Assembly: GCA_001897835.1 (NCBI GenBank)
Contig: MKUN01000037.1
Span: 18,091-82,090 of the forward strand
DNA length: 64,000 bases
Reading direction: 5' to 3'
From: Bacteroidetes bacterium 46-16
GTDB lineage: Bacteria; Bacteroidota; Bacteroidia; Chitinophagales; Chitinophagaceae
Shown: in pieces, positions 52,891 through 63,084 of the stretch
Layout: each line of letters begins with the position of its first letter
Position numbering within the stretch: position 1 is the stretch's first letter
Made by a program: the position numbers and the translations under genes
The notes under the pieces: model-generated
Seen by the model: the letters and a program-made list of their open reading frames with translations, nothing else
Told to the model about the DNA's origin: nothing
Databases searched by the model: none

Positions 52891-55863
52891 TTATCGTATC
52901 AAAGTAACGTTACCTTGTTTTACAAACTTACGACCGGTAGGTGATACAGCCTCTGCCATATAAATATACACACCAAATGGTTGGGGTTTCCCTTTATAGG
53001 TACCATCCCAGCCTTCATTGATATCATGCGTTTCAAACATCTTGACACCCCAACGGTCAAAGATCACGAAGTCCTTAAGTGTTGCAGCCCCTTTATGCAA
53101 TACTTTTAATATAGCATTAGGTTCTGAGCCCGGAGTAAAGGCATTTGGCACATCAATATAAGAATCTACAAGTACGTTCACATCTATGGAGTCTACTGCT
53201 TTACAGCCTACTTCTGTCATGCCATGCACTATATACCTTGTATTTACCTCAGGCCGTGCTATCGGGTTAGCGATGCTATCAGCAGATAAGCCGGTTGCAG
53301 GTACCCATTGGAAATAAGAACAGTTGCTGCCCGGGTTCATTTGGTATGTTTCACCCGGATATATATTTACCGAATCAGGCAGGTTAATTACAGCACCTGC
53401 TTTTATGCTAACTTTTACCAAAGCACTATCTAAACAGCCATTGGTATCAACAGCATATACCGTATACAGCAAATTACCATTTGGCCATGCATATATGTTG
53501 TAGTCTGATGTACTGCTTATGCCATAATCAGGCGCCCAAAGGACATGGTCCAATACAACATTTGAGTCCGGGTATGCCCTGAGGTATGCACTGTCGCGCG
53601 GACAAATACTGGTATCCGGAGAGGCATTGATAAACTTGCTCGGTATCACGAATATCTGCGTACTGTCCTGGGCCATACAACCTATAGGCGTAGTAACCGT
53701 GAACACAAAGGTACGGGTAGCTTTAGCTATGGTAAAAGGATTCAGCGAATTTGGATTATCTACATACTGTGATGGGGTCCACAAATAGTTGTAATCGGTG
53801 AACCATGACGGACCTACCTGTGCTTTCAAATACGTTTTGGCCCCATAACATACCGCAGTATCAGGATAGCTCAGCGTTATCACAGGTATGGGCTGCACTT
53901 CTATAGTACGCGTAGTATTACTATCGCGACAACCTGGGAAGTGTGCACTTATCGTATAATCACCCGTAGTATCAGGTACTATATAGGGATTGATCAGTCC
54001 CGGGTCATATACATTGGCCTGCGGGCTCCACGAATAAGTATAACCTGCATCGCCACTGGCATTTATCTGTACAGTATCTCCATGGCATATCGCTGTATCG
54101 TGGTTGAATATCGTATATCCGTGCAGCACCTTTACATTAACGGTATCCTGCGCCTTACACCTGTTTAGGGAATCTGAACTAACCGTAATGATATACATAA
54201 TAGGAGACTCCATTGTGTTGGGATAGATCACCGGTGTAGCGCTATTCGGGTTATCCAGGAAGGTTGTCGGCTGCCATTGTACCGTATATGTGGTAGTAGC
54301 ATCGGGTTGCAACTGGATATCCATTGGTAAGCTATTATAAAGGCAGGTAGTAGTATCGAGTCCTGCATCAAAAACAGGGAGATCAAATACCCTTACGGTT
54401 ACCGTATCCGAATTTCGGTTACAGAACGAACTTATATTCGAGACCGCGACATAAGTCGTCGTTGTCGTCGGGTTAGCATCCGGATATTGGCAGGTAGTGC
54501 AACTCAGCGAATTCGGCGTACCTGATAATACGGTCCAGGTAAAACTTGTTCCGCCCGTAACACCAAGGTGGGCAGTTTCTCCGGCACATATAGATGTATC
54601 ACCCGTAGCTTGTGTTATAGGCCATACGTAAACAGGTATAACGAAGGTTTGGGTTATCGGAATACCTGGAGGACGGCATGTAGAATCTTTCACAGTAATG
54701 GTCAATACATGAAGCCCTGTATCAATAGTAGTAGGCGTCCAGTTAAAACAACCTACTACCGAGTCTGTGTATTGGTTAGTATAAGTTATGGTAGATGCAG
54801 GAGTAGTAGCCGTAACGTGGTTATCGGTTACAACCAGTATCGCACCCGTATCGGGGGATACTGCATCAAAACAGAAAGCAAAGTTTTGTGTGGCACAACC
54901 TTCCACCTGGTTATTCACATACTGCGACCCTACAAGCGATGCCTGGTCAACACTAACAGCCGGCTGTGGCACGTTGCAACTCGTAATTACGATCTGTATA
55001 TCTCGCATGACGACCGAAAGCAGTTCATTACCCCGGTATTTTCGTACCCGGGTGGTGAAAACATATACACCCTGCACTGCAGGCGTAAAACTCTCCTGCC
55101 CGGTTGAGGGGCTGCACACAAAAGTATTATTTGTAGGGAAGGGATTATCAACCAGGTTATATGGTGGGGTCGCTGCTACAAAGGGAATATCTGTAGCCAG
55201 TGCCGGGTTAGCATTACAGCTCGTGGGCCCGGTTCGTGGTTGTATGATGTCAAAGACCAACGAGTCATTATTCGGGTCAACCGCACCATTATTATAGGTA
55301 AACGGAATATTGACACATGTATATGGTACCGGCTTCACAGTAAAATATGGAGAAGAGGCATTTTGGATATTCGCATTATTGAGCTTCGCTTCAATATAAA
55401 GCACCTGTGAGCCCGGGCTTTGCAGGTTACCTATAGCATTATTCCTTGCACTTATACCTATGTAAAATGTCCACGAGTTACAACGCGACGGCAATTGGAA
55501 CGTAGTACTGTACCACCACTCACGATAGCCGGGTAAGGTACCGCCTGCACATACAGTAGGATAGCCGGGGCAGCCGGGGCTCACCTCGCTTCCGTTCGGC
55601 GAACCATCGGGAAGCGTTACCAGCTTCTGCATTTGAGCGCTCAGGGTAAAACCATCACAGCTATTATACCCGCATATCAACTGCGTTCCGGGTGCATCAA
55701 TACCCTGGCAATCGCGGTAAAACTTCAGGTAAAACCTGTATGTTGAGTCACTCACCCATTCATAAATAAGCTCACCCCCGGCCGCGTGCGTGGCCTTAGC
55801 ATGTTTGGGAATAAAAAACAACAGGGTAAGACATACAAATATGTGTTGCAGATACCGTTTCAT
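52891..55863 (-). CDS. secreted gliding-motility-associated C-terminal (type B T9SS) protein, paralogue 2
   Basis: A 990-aa paralogue of 49663-52650 in direct tandem. Signal peptide (to about residue 24), conserved N-terminal domain (THAAGGELIYEWVSDSTYRF, VPYTCVNIPFTYNNGAVDPN), Ig/PKD-like modules with regularly spaced Cys, and a type B sorting domain whose last roughly 85 residues are nearly identical to the neighbour's. The middle modules differ more. No enzyme motif was seen. It likely arose by gene duplication and is exported by T9SS to the cell surface. Confidence 0.9.
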   Translation of the reverse strand: MKRYLQHIFVCLTLLFFIPKHAKATHAAGGELIYEWVSDSTYRFYLKFYRDCQGIDAPGTQLICGYNSCDGFTLSAQMQKLVTLPDGSPNGSEVSPGCPGYPTVCAGGTLPGYREWWYSTTFQLPSRCNSWTFYIGISARNNAIGNLQSPGSQVLYIEAKLNNANIQNASSPYFTVKPVPYTCVNIPFTYNNGAVDPNNDSLVFDIIQPRTGPTSCNANPALATDIPFVAATPPYNLVDNPFPTNNTFVCSPSTGQESFTPAVQGVYVFTTRVRKYRGNELLSVVMRDIQIVITSCNVPQPAVSVDQASLVGSQYVNNQVEGCATQNFAFCFDAVSPDTGAILVVTDNHVTATTPASTITYTNQYTDSVVGCFNWTPTTIDTGLHVLTITVKDSTCRPPGIPITQTFVIPVYVWPITQATGDTSICAGETAHLGVTGGTSFTWTVLSGTPNSLSCTTCQYPDANPTTTTTYVAVSNISSFCNRNSDTVTVRVFDLPVFDAGLDTTTCLYNSLPMDIQLQPDATTTYTVQWQPTTFLDNPNSATPVIYPNTMESPIMYIITVSSDSLNRCKAQDTVNVKVLHGYTIFNHDTAICHGDTVQINASGDAGYTYSWSPQANVYDPGLINPYIVPDTTGDYTISAHFPGCRDSNTTRTIEVQPIPVITLSYPDTAVCYGAKTYLKAQVGPSWFTDYNYLWTPSQYVDNPNSLNPFTIAKATRTFVFTVTTPIGCMAQDSTQIFVIPSKFINASPDTSICPRDSAYLRAYPDSNVVLDHVLWAPDYGISSTSDYNIYAWPNGNLLYTVYAVDTNGCLDSALVKVSIKAGAVINLPDSVNIYPGETYQMNPGSNCSYFQWVPATGLSADSIANPIARPEVNTRYIVHGMTEVGCKAVDSIDVNVLVDSYIDVPNAFTPGSEPNAILKVLHKGAATLKDFVIFDRWGVKMFETHDINEGWDGTYKGKPQPFGVYIYMAEAVSPTGRKFVKQGNVTLIR

Positions 55864-55964
55864 AAACTTATATAGTGTAAAATTTTATTGACAATATACG
55901 AAAAAGTTACAAGCAAGGTACAAATAAAATTACCTTATTACAAATCCTTAAGACATAAAAAATA

Positions 55965-56984
55965 TTACCCTTGTTGGGTACTTTTCCATATTTCTTGTAC
56001 TAAAGTTGATATTTTAAGCATATTTAAGTTTTTCATACACTTAAAATGCCCCTTAGGACAGCGGCTGTAGCCTAATTTGCTGCAAGGATGGCAGGATAGT
56101 TCTTCATTTTCGACAATATGAGATAAGGGGGCCACACGCTCTTTCAAATTATTATATCCATAATATGGAAACATACCGAAAAGCGGGCTTGTATTACCCC
56201 AAAGTGAAATAATAGGCTTTTTATATGCAGCGGCAATGTGCATCAGGCCGGTATCATTGCTCACAATTACACGGGCATATTTTACCAGTTCGGCCGACTC
56301 ATTCAGGCTAAATTTGCCGCAGGCATTATATATTTTAACCGTATCCTGTTCCGCTATTTGTCTGCCCTCTTCCCTGTCTTCTGGGCCGCCAAGCAATATC
56401 ACCGGGTACGGGATGCTGGCACACAGCTCCTTCCACTGGGCTACCGGTAATTTTTTGGTGTTATACGATCCCCCAATCACACAACCTACATACCCTGCCC
56501 AGTGGCTCATGGGTACATCGTTGTGGGTCACATTCACATCCCCGGGTATGAAATAATCCAGCCCCTTTGTGTCATTGGTCACACCAAGCGGCTTTACCGT
56601 TTCAAAATACCGGTCCACCACACTTTTATCCGGCATCAGGTTCATCTTTAAGTTTACCAGCAGCCATTTACGGATATTAAGTTTAGGAAAGGAATAGCTC
56701 ATCACATTGAGCGCCCTTTTCACACGTAGTGTGCGTATGTTGTGGTGCAGGTCTATGACATAATCGAATTTTTCCTTTTTAAGCTCCTCGATCACCGCAG
56801 GTAAACCATCATCCATACAGTGCACCTTGTCTATATACGGATTATGGTCGAGGATGGTCCTGAAAACGGATTTGGTAAGATAATGCAGCTCCACATCTTC
56901 CTTTTGTTGTTTAAGGCAGCGTACCACAGGCGTGGTGAGCACTATATCACCTATGGAAGAGAAACGGATTATGAGCACCTTCAT
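55965..56984 (-). CDS. glycosyltransferase family 9 (heptosyltransferase-like)
   Basis: 339 aa with a two-Rossmann GT-B fold. The N-terminal MKVLIIRFSSIGDIVLTTPV is the GT9 start; the C-terminal nucleotide-sugar site is VSNDTGLMHIAAAYKKPIISLWG. Members add heptose or related sugars to the lipopolysaccharide core at the inner membrane. A C-terminal cluster of four Cys (CHPCS, YSRCPKGHFKC) is shared by many Bacteroidota members and could bind a metal. It lies last in a minus-strand run after the LysM gene. Confidence 0.92.
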   Translation of the reverse strand: MKVLIIRFSSIGDIVLTTPVVRCLKQQKEDVELHYLTKSVFRTILDHNPYIDKVHCMDDGLPAVIEELKKEKFDYVIDLHHNIRTLRVKRALNVMSYSFPKLNIRKWLLVNLKMNLMPDKSVVDRYFETVKPLGVTNDTKGLDYFIPGDVNVTHNDVPMSHWAGYVGCVIGGSYNTKKLPVAQWKELCASIPYPVILLGGPEDREEGRQIAEQDTVKIYNACGKFSLNESAELVKYARVIVSNDTGLMHIAAAYKKPIISLWGNTSPLFGMFPYYGYNNLKERVAPLSHIVENEELSCHPCSKLGYSRCPKGHFKCMKNLNMLKISTLVQEIWKSTQQG

Positions 56985-57015
56985 AACAGCTATCTATACG
57001 TAGGTTTGAGGTGAG

Positions 57016-58038
57016 TTAGCGGTGCGATATCTCGCACCAGGCTTTATTTTCATGAACACCCAGTTCTTCTTTTGCATTTCCCGAAAGGGCCATGACACAA
57101 TTATAGTATTGCTTGGTAGCTGGTAGTGCCCCGATCACTTTGGCATATATAGTACGGTCCGTGCCCGGGTTATGCACTTTAATGATCACGCCGCGTTGCA
57201 GGTCGCTGTGAAAAGCGTAATAAACCGTATTTTCTTTATTGCCTGAATTGAAAAAGGCTACCGTACCTTTTTCAGTTGCAGCATTTACTTCGTTATTGGT
57301 CTGCTCGAGATAAAGTGTCTCGAATGGTGATACTACGCTATCCGGCTTGTTACGTTTTATTACGATCACCGTATCATGCCATACCGGCTCCTCCCCGTCA
57401 TTATACGAAGTGTTTGTATGCCAGCCATCATCATTTTGCATTTTGTCGTTCTGCTTTACACCCGGCCATGCTGCTTCTGGATCAGCCTGCCTGTTCAGTA
57501 CAGGCGCATTATCGTTTTTCGGTGCTGCATTCTTTGTTTTGGGTTGACCTTCTATCTCAGTTACAATACGCTTGCCCCCCGATGTGGCATCATATAATAT
57601 CCAGCCTACAAAAAGCACCTGGTCTATATAAATATTATTATCCGGTAGCATATTCCACCGTTCCATCACCTGCTGCGATACGCCCGAAAGACGGCTGATA
57701 TGCAAAAGGTCATCGTCTTCTCTTATCTTATAGTATAGGGGCAGGGCATCTGTCATATCACCCGGTTTCTCCCGCAAAAAGTTATAGGCAGCAACAGGCA
57801 CGATCACATGCGCGCGAGGCGGGAAAGTACTTTTATAGTCTATGCCGTTCATAGTACCTAATACGGCCGGCGGTACATGAAAACGCCGTGCTATCATGAA
57901 TACGGTTTCACCCTTCCCGCTTGTATATGGTAGTACCCACGATCTGTCTTTCTTTACTACAAATAAACTATCATCATCCTGTGCTGTTGCAGAGATCGTC
58001 AATATGCACAGGACCAGTGTATAAAAAAACTTAGACAT
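57016..58038 (-). CDS. exported LysM-domain protein
   Basis: A 340-aa protein with signal peptide (MSKFFYTLVLCILTISATA). It has two LysM-type modules, about 38-82 (GKGETVFMIARRFHVPPAVLGTMNGI) and about 102-148 (REDDDLLHISRLSGVSQQVMERWNML), expected to bind peptidoglycan. A polar linker follows, then a C-terminal beta-rich domain (VAFFNSGNKENTVYYAFHSD, VKVIGALPATK-like) similar to the double-psi barrel part of RlpA-like proteins. No catalytic residue could be assigned. The start is at 58038; an upstream extension overlaps the methyltransferase gene. Confidence 0.82.
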   Translation of the reverse strand: MSKFFYTLVLCILTISATAQDDDSLFVVKKDRSWVLPYTSGKGETVFMIARRFHVPPAVLGTMNGIDYKSTFPPRAHVIVPVAAYNFLREKPGDMTDALPLYYKIREDDDLLHISRLSGVSQQVMERWNMLPDNNIYIDQVLFVGWILYDATSGGKRIVTEIEGQPKTKNAAPKNDNAPVLNRQADPEAAWPGVKQNDKMQNDDGWHTNTSYNDGEEPVWHDTVIVIKRNKPDSVVSPFETLYLEQTNNEVNAATEKGTVAFFNSGNKENTVYYAFHSDLQRGVIIKVHNPGTDRTIYAKVIGALPATKQYYNCVMALSGNAKEELGVHENKAWCEISHR

Positions 58039-58076
58039 GTTCTTCAAATAAAAATTTGATAATGAATGTACAACAA

Positions 58077-59444
58077 TTATGCCCAATCGGTATCGGGTAT
58101 TTCCATCCTTATCCGCCAATGTTTAGGTAAATAATTGTTAAACCTGTTACCTAATGATTTTACCCAGCCAAGTCCCAGGCCTTCAAAAGTAACAAGATAC
58201 CAGCCCTTAGCTATACCCTCATGTGACATTTCTTCTTTTTTCATAAATCGCAAAGCCTGCTCCCGGCTGAGCTCAAGAGTTGGTATTGACCTGCTCCGCT
58301 CAATACTCAATGCTACATCATGTGCCGGCAACCATTCTTTGGCAGCAGGCGCACCTAAGTGTAATCCCGCTTTACGAAGATATAGGGTATCCTTAAGCAG
58401 TTGCAGGTCGGTCTCATGGGCGGGCAAAATAGCATTACACATATCTTTATCAGTTCTGAAAAACACATATGGTTTGTCCTGCAGCAAATAGGCGGCTTGT
58501 TCCTGTACCTTCTTATCATTCAGCGCCCGGTAACGGGGCAAACGCAGCCCCGCTGCTGTCCCTGTCTTTTGCAGTGCAGCAATAAAGAAACCTTCACCTT
58601 TCACTTTATCCGGGAAAAAGCGGTATCCGCTCATATTTCGCTTTGTACTCACATTTACTATACCCCACGCTTCTGGTACATTACAGGCCATGGTCTTTAC
58701 TTCAAATGTTTCCGAAAGCCAGTCCAGTATATGCTCATCCTCCTGCGGCGAATAAGAACAGGTCGCATATACTAATATCCCGCCTTCTTTTAAAGCAGGC
58801 CATATATCCGCAAGTATGCGTTGCTGCCGCTGGCTGCACAGTACCACATTCCCCTCGCTCCATTCATCGATGGCCTTACTGTCTTTGCGGAATAGTCCCG
58901 AGCCACTACAGGGTGCATCCACCACGATCACATCAAAATAGCCCGGCAGCCGGGCAAAATCCCGTGGGTCGTTACAGCTTACCCAGCTATTTGTATAGCC
59001 CCAGCGTACCATGTTCTCTTCCAGTATTGTGGCACGCTGGCGTATCACCTCGTTAGATATAAGCAAGCTTCCCTCCCCAGGTAAAGAAGCCAGTAGGGTA
59101 CTCTTACCTCCCGGCGCAGCACATAGGTCCAGTACCCTGAGCTCATTCTTTCCGGGCAATATTTGTCTTAGTAAATGGTCTAGGAACATAGATGAGGCTT
59201 CCTGCACATAATAGCCCCCTGCATGATATAAGGGGTCTAAAGTAAAAACTGGGCGTTCGCTTAAATACCTGCCGGCAGGACACCAGGGCACAGGTGTACT
59301 ATCATTAAATACTGCCGGCTGCTTTATGGGATGCAGCCGTACCGAGGTTACAGGGGCATGCTGATGCGCTTCTGTAAAAGGCTTTTCATCAAAGCCTTTT
59401 ACAGAACGCATATCATCCAGTAGTTTTTTCGGTATATCTATCAA
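58077..59444 (-). CDS. rRNA (cytosine-C5)-methyltransferase, NOL1/NOP2/Sun family (RsmF-like)
   Basis: A 455-aa methyltransferase. SAM motif I DLCAAPGGKS (106-115) and the two catalytic cysteines, Cys179 in DAPCSGSG and Cys229 in YATCSYSP, are diagnostic of RNA m5C methyltransferases. A C-terminal extension (about 300-455) with a PUA-like/RsmF_B character ends in GWVKSLGNRFNNYLP. An rRNA target is the family expectation. The start is TTG at 59444, 2 nt after the purB stop. The N-terminal IPKKLLDDMRSVKGFDE fits family N-termini, whereas the next ATG would trim it. Confidence 0.92.
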   Translation of the reverse strand: MIDIPKKLLDDMRSVKGFDEKPFTEAHQHAPVTSVRLHPIKQPAVFNDSTPVPWCPAGRYLSERPVFTLDPLYHAGGYYVQEASSMFLDHLLRQILPGKNELRVLDLCAAPGGKSTLLASLPGEGSLLISNEVIRQRATILEENMVRWGYTNSWVSCNDPRDFARLPGYFDVIVVDAPCSGSGLFRKDSKAIDEWSEGNVVLCSQRQQRILADIWPALKEGGILVYATCSYSPQEDEHILDWLSETFEVKTMACNVPEAWGIVNVSTKRNMSGYRFFPDKVKGEGFFIAALQKTGTAAGLRLPRYRALNDKKVQEQAAYLLQDKPYVFFRTDKDMCNAILPAHETDLQLLKDTLYLRKAGLHLGAPAAKEWLPAHDVALSIERSRSIPTLELSREQALRFMKKEEMSHEGIAKGWYLVTFEGLGLGWVKSLGNRFNNYLPKHWRIRMEIPDTDWA

Positions 59445-59446
59445 TG

Positions 59447-60796
59447 CTACAGCTTAAACTTTACGCCCGTGTAGTTATGCGGGCTTATCGCCTTAAGTTC
59501 CTTCTTTATTTTAGCTGGTACTTTAAGTCCGTCTATGAATTTATGCATATCAGCCTTAGTAATACCTGCCTTACCGCGCGTCAGTGCTTTCAGTGCCTCA
59601 TAAGGCTGCTCATAATGCTCGCGGCGCAGTACGGTTTGTATCGCCTCAGCCACCACAGCCCAGTTCTGCTCCAGGTCATAATGCATCCGGTCTTTATTCA
59701 GCAGCAGTTTCCCCAGCCCTTTCTCCAGCGAGCGTAGCGCAAGGAAACTATGTGCAACAGGCACACCCACATTCCTTAATACTGTACTGTCCGTAAGGTC
59801 GCGCTGCAGGCGGCTGATGGGCAGTTTGGCAGCTAGGTGTTCATATAGTGCGTTGGCGATACCCAGGTTACCCTCAGCATTTTCAAAGTCTATGGGGTTC
59901 ACCTTATGCGGCATGGCCGATGAGCCAACCTCATCTTTCTTTACCTGCTGCTTAAAGTAATCCATTGATATATAGGTCCATACATCACGGCAAAGGTCTG
60001 TCAATATCGTGTTGATCCTTTTCAGCGCATCGAACTGGGCCGCAATATTATCGTAATGTTCTATCTGCGTGGTGTACTGCATACGCTCAAGTCCCAGTTT
60101 CCTGTTCACGAAATCATTGCCAAACCGCTGCCAGTCGATTTTGGGGAAGGTCACAAAATGAGCATTGAAATTGCCTGTAGCGCCACCGAATTTTGCAGCA
60201 AAAGGTATATGTGATAATTGCCGTACCTGGCCTTCCAGCCTCTCTACGAATACCATCCATTCTTTACCCAAAGTAGTGGGCGATGCCGGTTGTCCGTGCG
60301 TACGGGCCAGCATAGGTATACCTTCCCAGCTTTTTGCCATCTTCTTCAGCTTCAGGATTATATTCTGCAGCATGGGCAGGTATTGCTCTTCCAGCGCTTC
60401 CTTCCACAGCAGGGGCACCGAAGTATTATTGATATCCTGCGAGGTAAGGCCAAAGTGTATCCACTCTACACTATCACCCGCTCCCAGGGCTTTTACTTTT
60501 TCTTTCAGGAAGTACTCTACCGCTTTTACATCATGGTTGGTAGTGCGCTCTATTGTCTTTATTTGCTGCGCATCGGCCTCTGTAAAATTTTCATAAATAG
60601 CCCGCAGCTTCGCCGGTTTTACCGCAGCAGGCAGGCTGATGATCTTCTTTTCAGCAAGGAAGAGAAAATACTCCACCTCGATACGGACCCTATAGCGGAT
60701 AAGGCCAAATTCCGAAAAATATGGGGCTAATGATGCTAATTGCGAACGGTAACGCCCGTCAACCGGGCTAATGGCACTGAGCGCTGTTAATTCCAT
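59447..60796 (-). CDS. purB: adenylosuccinate lyase
   Basis: Cleaves SAICAR to AICAR in purine synthesis and adenylosuccinate to AMP, releasing fumarate. 449 aa, E. coli PurB-like type (begins MELTALSAISPVDGRYRSQ). Signature loop SSAMPHKVNPIDFENAEGN with the catalytic Ser; TNHDVKAVEYF and HFGLTSQDINNT provide the other active-site elements. It is followed immediately by the methyltransferase. A TATCTTTG box (complement of 60801-60808) ends only 4 nt before the ATG, which would make the message leaderless if it is the promoter; no TTG partner is seen. Confidence 0.97.
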   Translation of the reverse strand: MELTALSAISPVDGRYRSQLASLAPYFSEFGLIRYRVRIEVEYFLFLAEKKIISLPAAVKPAKLRAIYENFTEADAQQIKTIERTTNHDVKAVEYFLKEKVKALGAGDSVEWIHFGLTSQDINNTSVPLLWKEALEEQYLPMLQNIILKLKKMAKSWEGIPMLARTHGQPASPTTLGKEWMVFVERLEGQVRQLSHIPFAAKFGGATGNFNAHFVTFPKIDWQRFGNDFVNRKLGLERMQYTTQIEHYDNIAAQFDALKRINTILTDLCRDVWTYISMDYFKQQVKKDEVGSSAMPHKVNPIDFENAEGNLGIANALYEHLAAKLPISRLQRDLTDSTVLRNVGVPVAHSFLALRSLEKGLGKLLLNKDRMHYDLEQNWAVVAEAIQTVLRREHYEQPYEALKALTRGKAGITKADMHKFIDGLKVPAKIKKELKAISPHNYTGVKFKL

Positions 60797-60828
60797 GGCG
60801 CAAAGATACGCTTTGGCAGGCTGATATT

Positions 60829-63018
60829 TTAACGGATCAGCTCAATAGTGCCCTTCTTGTATAGGTCAGTGCCTATACGGCAGTGTATCACCATATAATA
60901 ATAGTACGTACCCAGTTCCACAGGCACACCATGGTAAGTTCCGTCCCAGGGGGCATTGGTATTATAGCTTTCAAACACGGCCTTGCCCCAGCGGTCATAT
61001 ATCCTTAATTCAGTCACCATATGGTCATCGCCTTTCGATATACGGAACAGGTCGTTCTTACCGTCACCATTTGGCGTAAAGGCATCCGGAACGAAAATGT
61101 TATCCTCGCAGCACTTCCTTACCGATACATTTTGTTTCACCTTCGGCCCCTCACAGCCTTCCACATCCTGCGATACGTAAAAAGTATAAACGCCGTCGGG
61201 GGTATTATCATCAAGCGGTATATAATGTGTGCCGCCCGTATCGGCAGCATCACTATACCACAACAGCTCACTGCCAAGGTCATTTCGGTGGTCCAGCACC
61301 GTAGCACGGCACATCCAGAAATAAGCCGGTAATTGTGGTGCCGGTGGTGGTGCGGCTACCTGCACACGAACAGAATCCGTCTGCGCCGGGCAGCCATTGC
61401 TTACATATACCGCCACTGTATAGGTTCCTGCATTAGGCTCCGACACATTGTGTAATACCGGGTCTTGTATCGTGGCGCTAAAACTGTCCGGGCCGTTCCA
61501 CGAATAGCTGTAGCCGGGATCATAAGGGTCCACAGTTACGTTTAGCTGCACATCGCTGCCAATGCAGCCATGAATATCGCTGCCCGCATCTATTACAGGC
61601 ACGGGCAATACGGTCACTAAAACGGTATCATACATTTCAGGACAACCCGAACCGGGCCAGAAGGCCGCCACTGCATAGCGGGTGGTCACCCGGGGGCTAG
61701 CAACAGGGTTTTGTGCATTACCATTGTCCAGGCTGCTGTCAGGCGTCCAGGCATATTGATAAGGGCCGCCCGTAGCAAGGCTTAACTGTAGGTTTTCAAA
61801 GCGGCAGATCGTGGTGTCAGGGGTCAGTATCCGGATATATACCGAATCATACATCAGCAGGGTTGCACTATCCACCACCTGGTTATTTACATTGCAGGCA
61901 TAGGGCGATTTGATATACAAGGTTATGGTCTTCGCTCCTGAAGGTACTGTTGGTAATGCATGAATGACGACCTGCTGCGATATGGCATTGGCCGGTATCA
62001 CCACGCTATCTGCAATGGCTGCATAATCCGTCCCGTTGATCGCAGTACCGCCTACCAGGTACTTTACCGTCAAGGGATTAGCCGTGGCCTGCGGCCGGGA
62101 AATAACAAAACTGCCTGTAGAGCACCCCTTAACAAAAAATGGCGTATCTGCCACTGCCGTAGCAGTGCCCTGTGCAATGATAGAGGGCGTATTGGCCTTG
62201 AGGCTACCCGCTTCAAGGAACACACCCGAATCATACAGGGCATTGCCTGCATCAGCTATGGCCATCTTAAGGTGATAGGTATTGCATGGCGTCACTTCAT
62301 GAACAGCTTTTAATACGGTGGTAAACCCGTTATGCGTAATGGTAGTACCACCTGCATTGTTTACAAAATATTGTGTAAAGGGCGAACCCGGCCCCATGGC
62401 AAGACAGTTGGCAATATCCCCGTTAGGTCCCGGCACACCGCTGTTGATACTGTTGATGGTCACAGGTATCGTAGTGCCGGGCACCAGGGCCATATTCTGT
62501 TGTCCGGTTATATTAGGGCCTGATATAAAAAAGGCGAACACATCATTATAAGGCCCGCAGGTCGAGTTCACATATTCCTCCGAGCTGAATACATAATTAA
62601 ACTTTATGCTGTCGCCGCTGGGGATGAAATCAAATTCAAGGATACAGGCATCTTGTGTATTATCGCCTGCAAGGGTACTCAGCTGTGCATCACCGGCCGC
62701 ATGGTTATTCGTGCTGGCAAGCCCGGTTTCGTAACCATTCACCCCTACCCCGTTTATCGAGGCTGCCCGTCCCGACGTAAGCACGATCCCGCTATCTATG
62801 CCAAGGTTGCTGGCGCTCACCGAAAAGATACCATTCGCTATTGCCGGGCAGTTCAGGCTCGGATTCATAATAGTGACCCCGCTGCCGCCTAAACGCTGTG
62901 CCAGGTCCTGCGCACTGTGATCGGGCGATACGCTTACCTGCGCATCCACTCTATAGCTTGTACAAAAAGAAAGTACCAGTATCGGTAACAGGAAATGAAT
63001 ATTACGCCTGCGCATCAT
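60829..63018 (-). CDS. secreted choice-of-anchor-L protein with type B T9SS sorting domain
   Basis: A 729-aa exported protein (signal peptide to about residue 26, ATG at 63018; a GTG at 63033 would add five residues). An N-terminal choice-of-anchor L domain (about 30-245) includes SVSASNLGIDSGIVLTSG and IKFNYVFSSEEYVN. A Calx-beta-like segment (NPLTVKYLVGGTAINGTDYA), Ig/PKD-like modules with paired Cys, and a type B sorting domain (DAFTPNGDGKNDLFRI, IYDRWGKAVFES, WDGTYHGVPVELGTYYY) follow. It is probably surface exposed; no enzyme motif was seen. Confidence 0.9.
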   Translation of the reverse strand: MMRRRNIHFLLPILVLSFCTSYRVDAQVSVSPDHSAQDLAQRLGGSGVTIMNPSLNCPAIANGIFSVSASNLGIDSGIVLTSGRAASINGVGVNGYETGLASTNNHAAGDAQLSTLAGDNTQDACILEFDFIPSGDSIKFNYVFSSEEYVNSTCGPYNDVFAFFISGPNITGQQNMALVPGTTIPVTINSINSGVPGPNGDIANCLAMGPGSPFTQYFVNNAGGTTITHNGFTTVLKAVHEVTPCNTYHLKMAIADAGNALYDSGVFLEAGSLKANTPSIIAQGTATAVADTPFFVKGCSTGSFVISRPQATANPLTVKYLVGGTAINGTDYAAIADSVVIPANAISQQVVIHALPTVPSGAKTITLYIKSPYACNVNNQVVDSATLLMYDSVYIRILTPDTTICRFENLQLSLATGGPYQYAWTPDSSLDNGNAQNPVASPRVTTRYAVAAFWPGSGCPEMYDTVLVTVLPVPVIDAGSDIHGCIGSDVQLNVTVDPYDPGYSYSWNGPDSFSATIQDPVLHNVSEPNAGTYTVAVYVSNGCPAQTDSVRVQVAAPPPAPQLPAYFWMCRATVLDHRNDLGSELLWYSDAADTGGTHYIPLDDNTPDGVYTFYVSQDVEGCEGPKVKQNVSVRKCCEDNIFVPDAFTPNGDGKNDLFRISKGDDHMVTELRIYDRWGKAVFESYNTNAPWDGTYHGVPVELGTYYYYMVIHCRIGTDLYKKGTIELIR

Positions 63019-63049
63019 GCTCTTAAAAACCACTCATTTTTTCGGCCTG

Positions 63050-63057
63050 CAAAGATA
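63050..63057 (-). promoter_or_regulatory. candidate -7 element of the choice-of-anchor-L gene
   Basis: TATCTTTG on the minus strand (complement of 63050-63057), an exact TAnnTTTG, 31 nt before the ATG at 63018. No TTG lies 19-23 nt upstream, so this is tentative. Confidence 0.35.
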
Positions 63058-63084
63058 TGAATTACAGGTTATGGAAATGTTACT

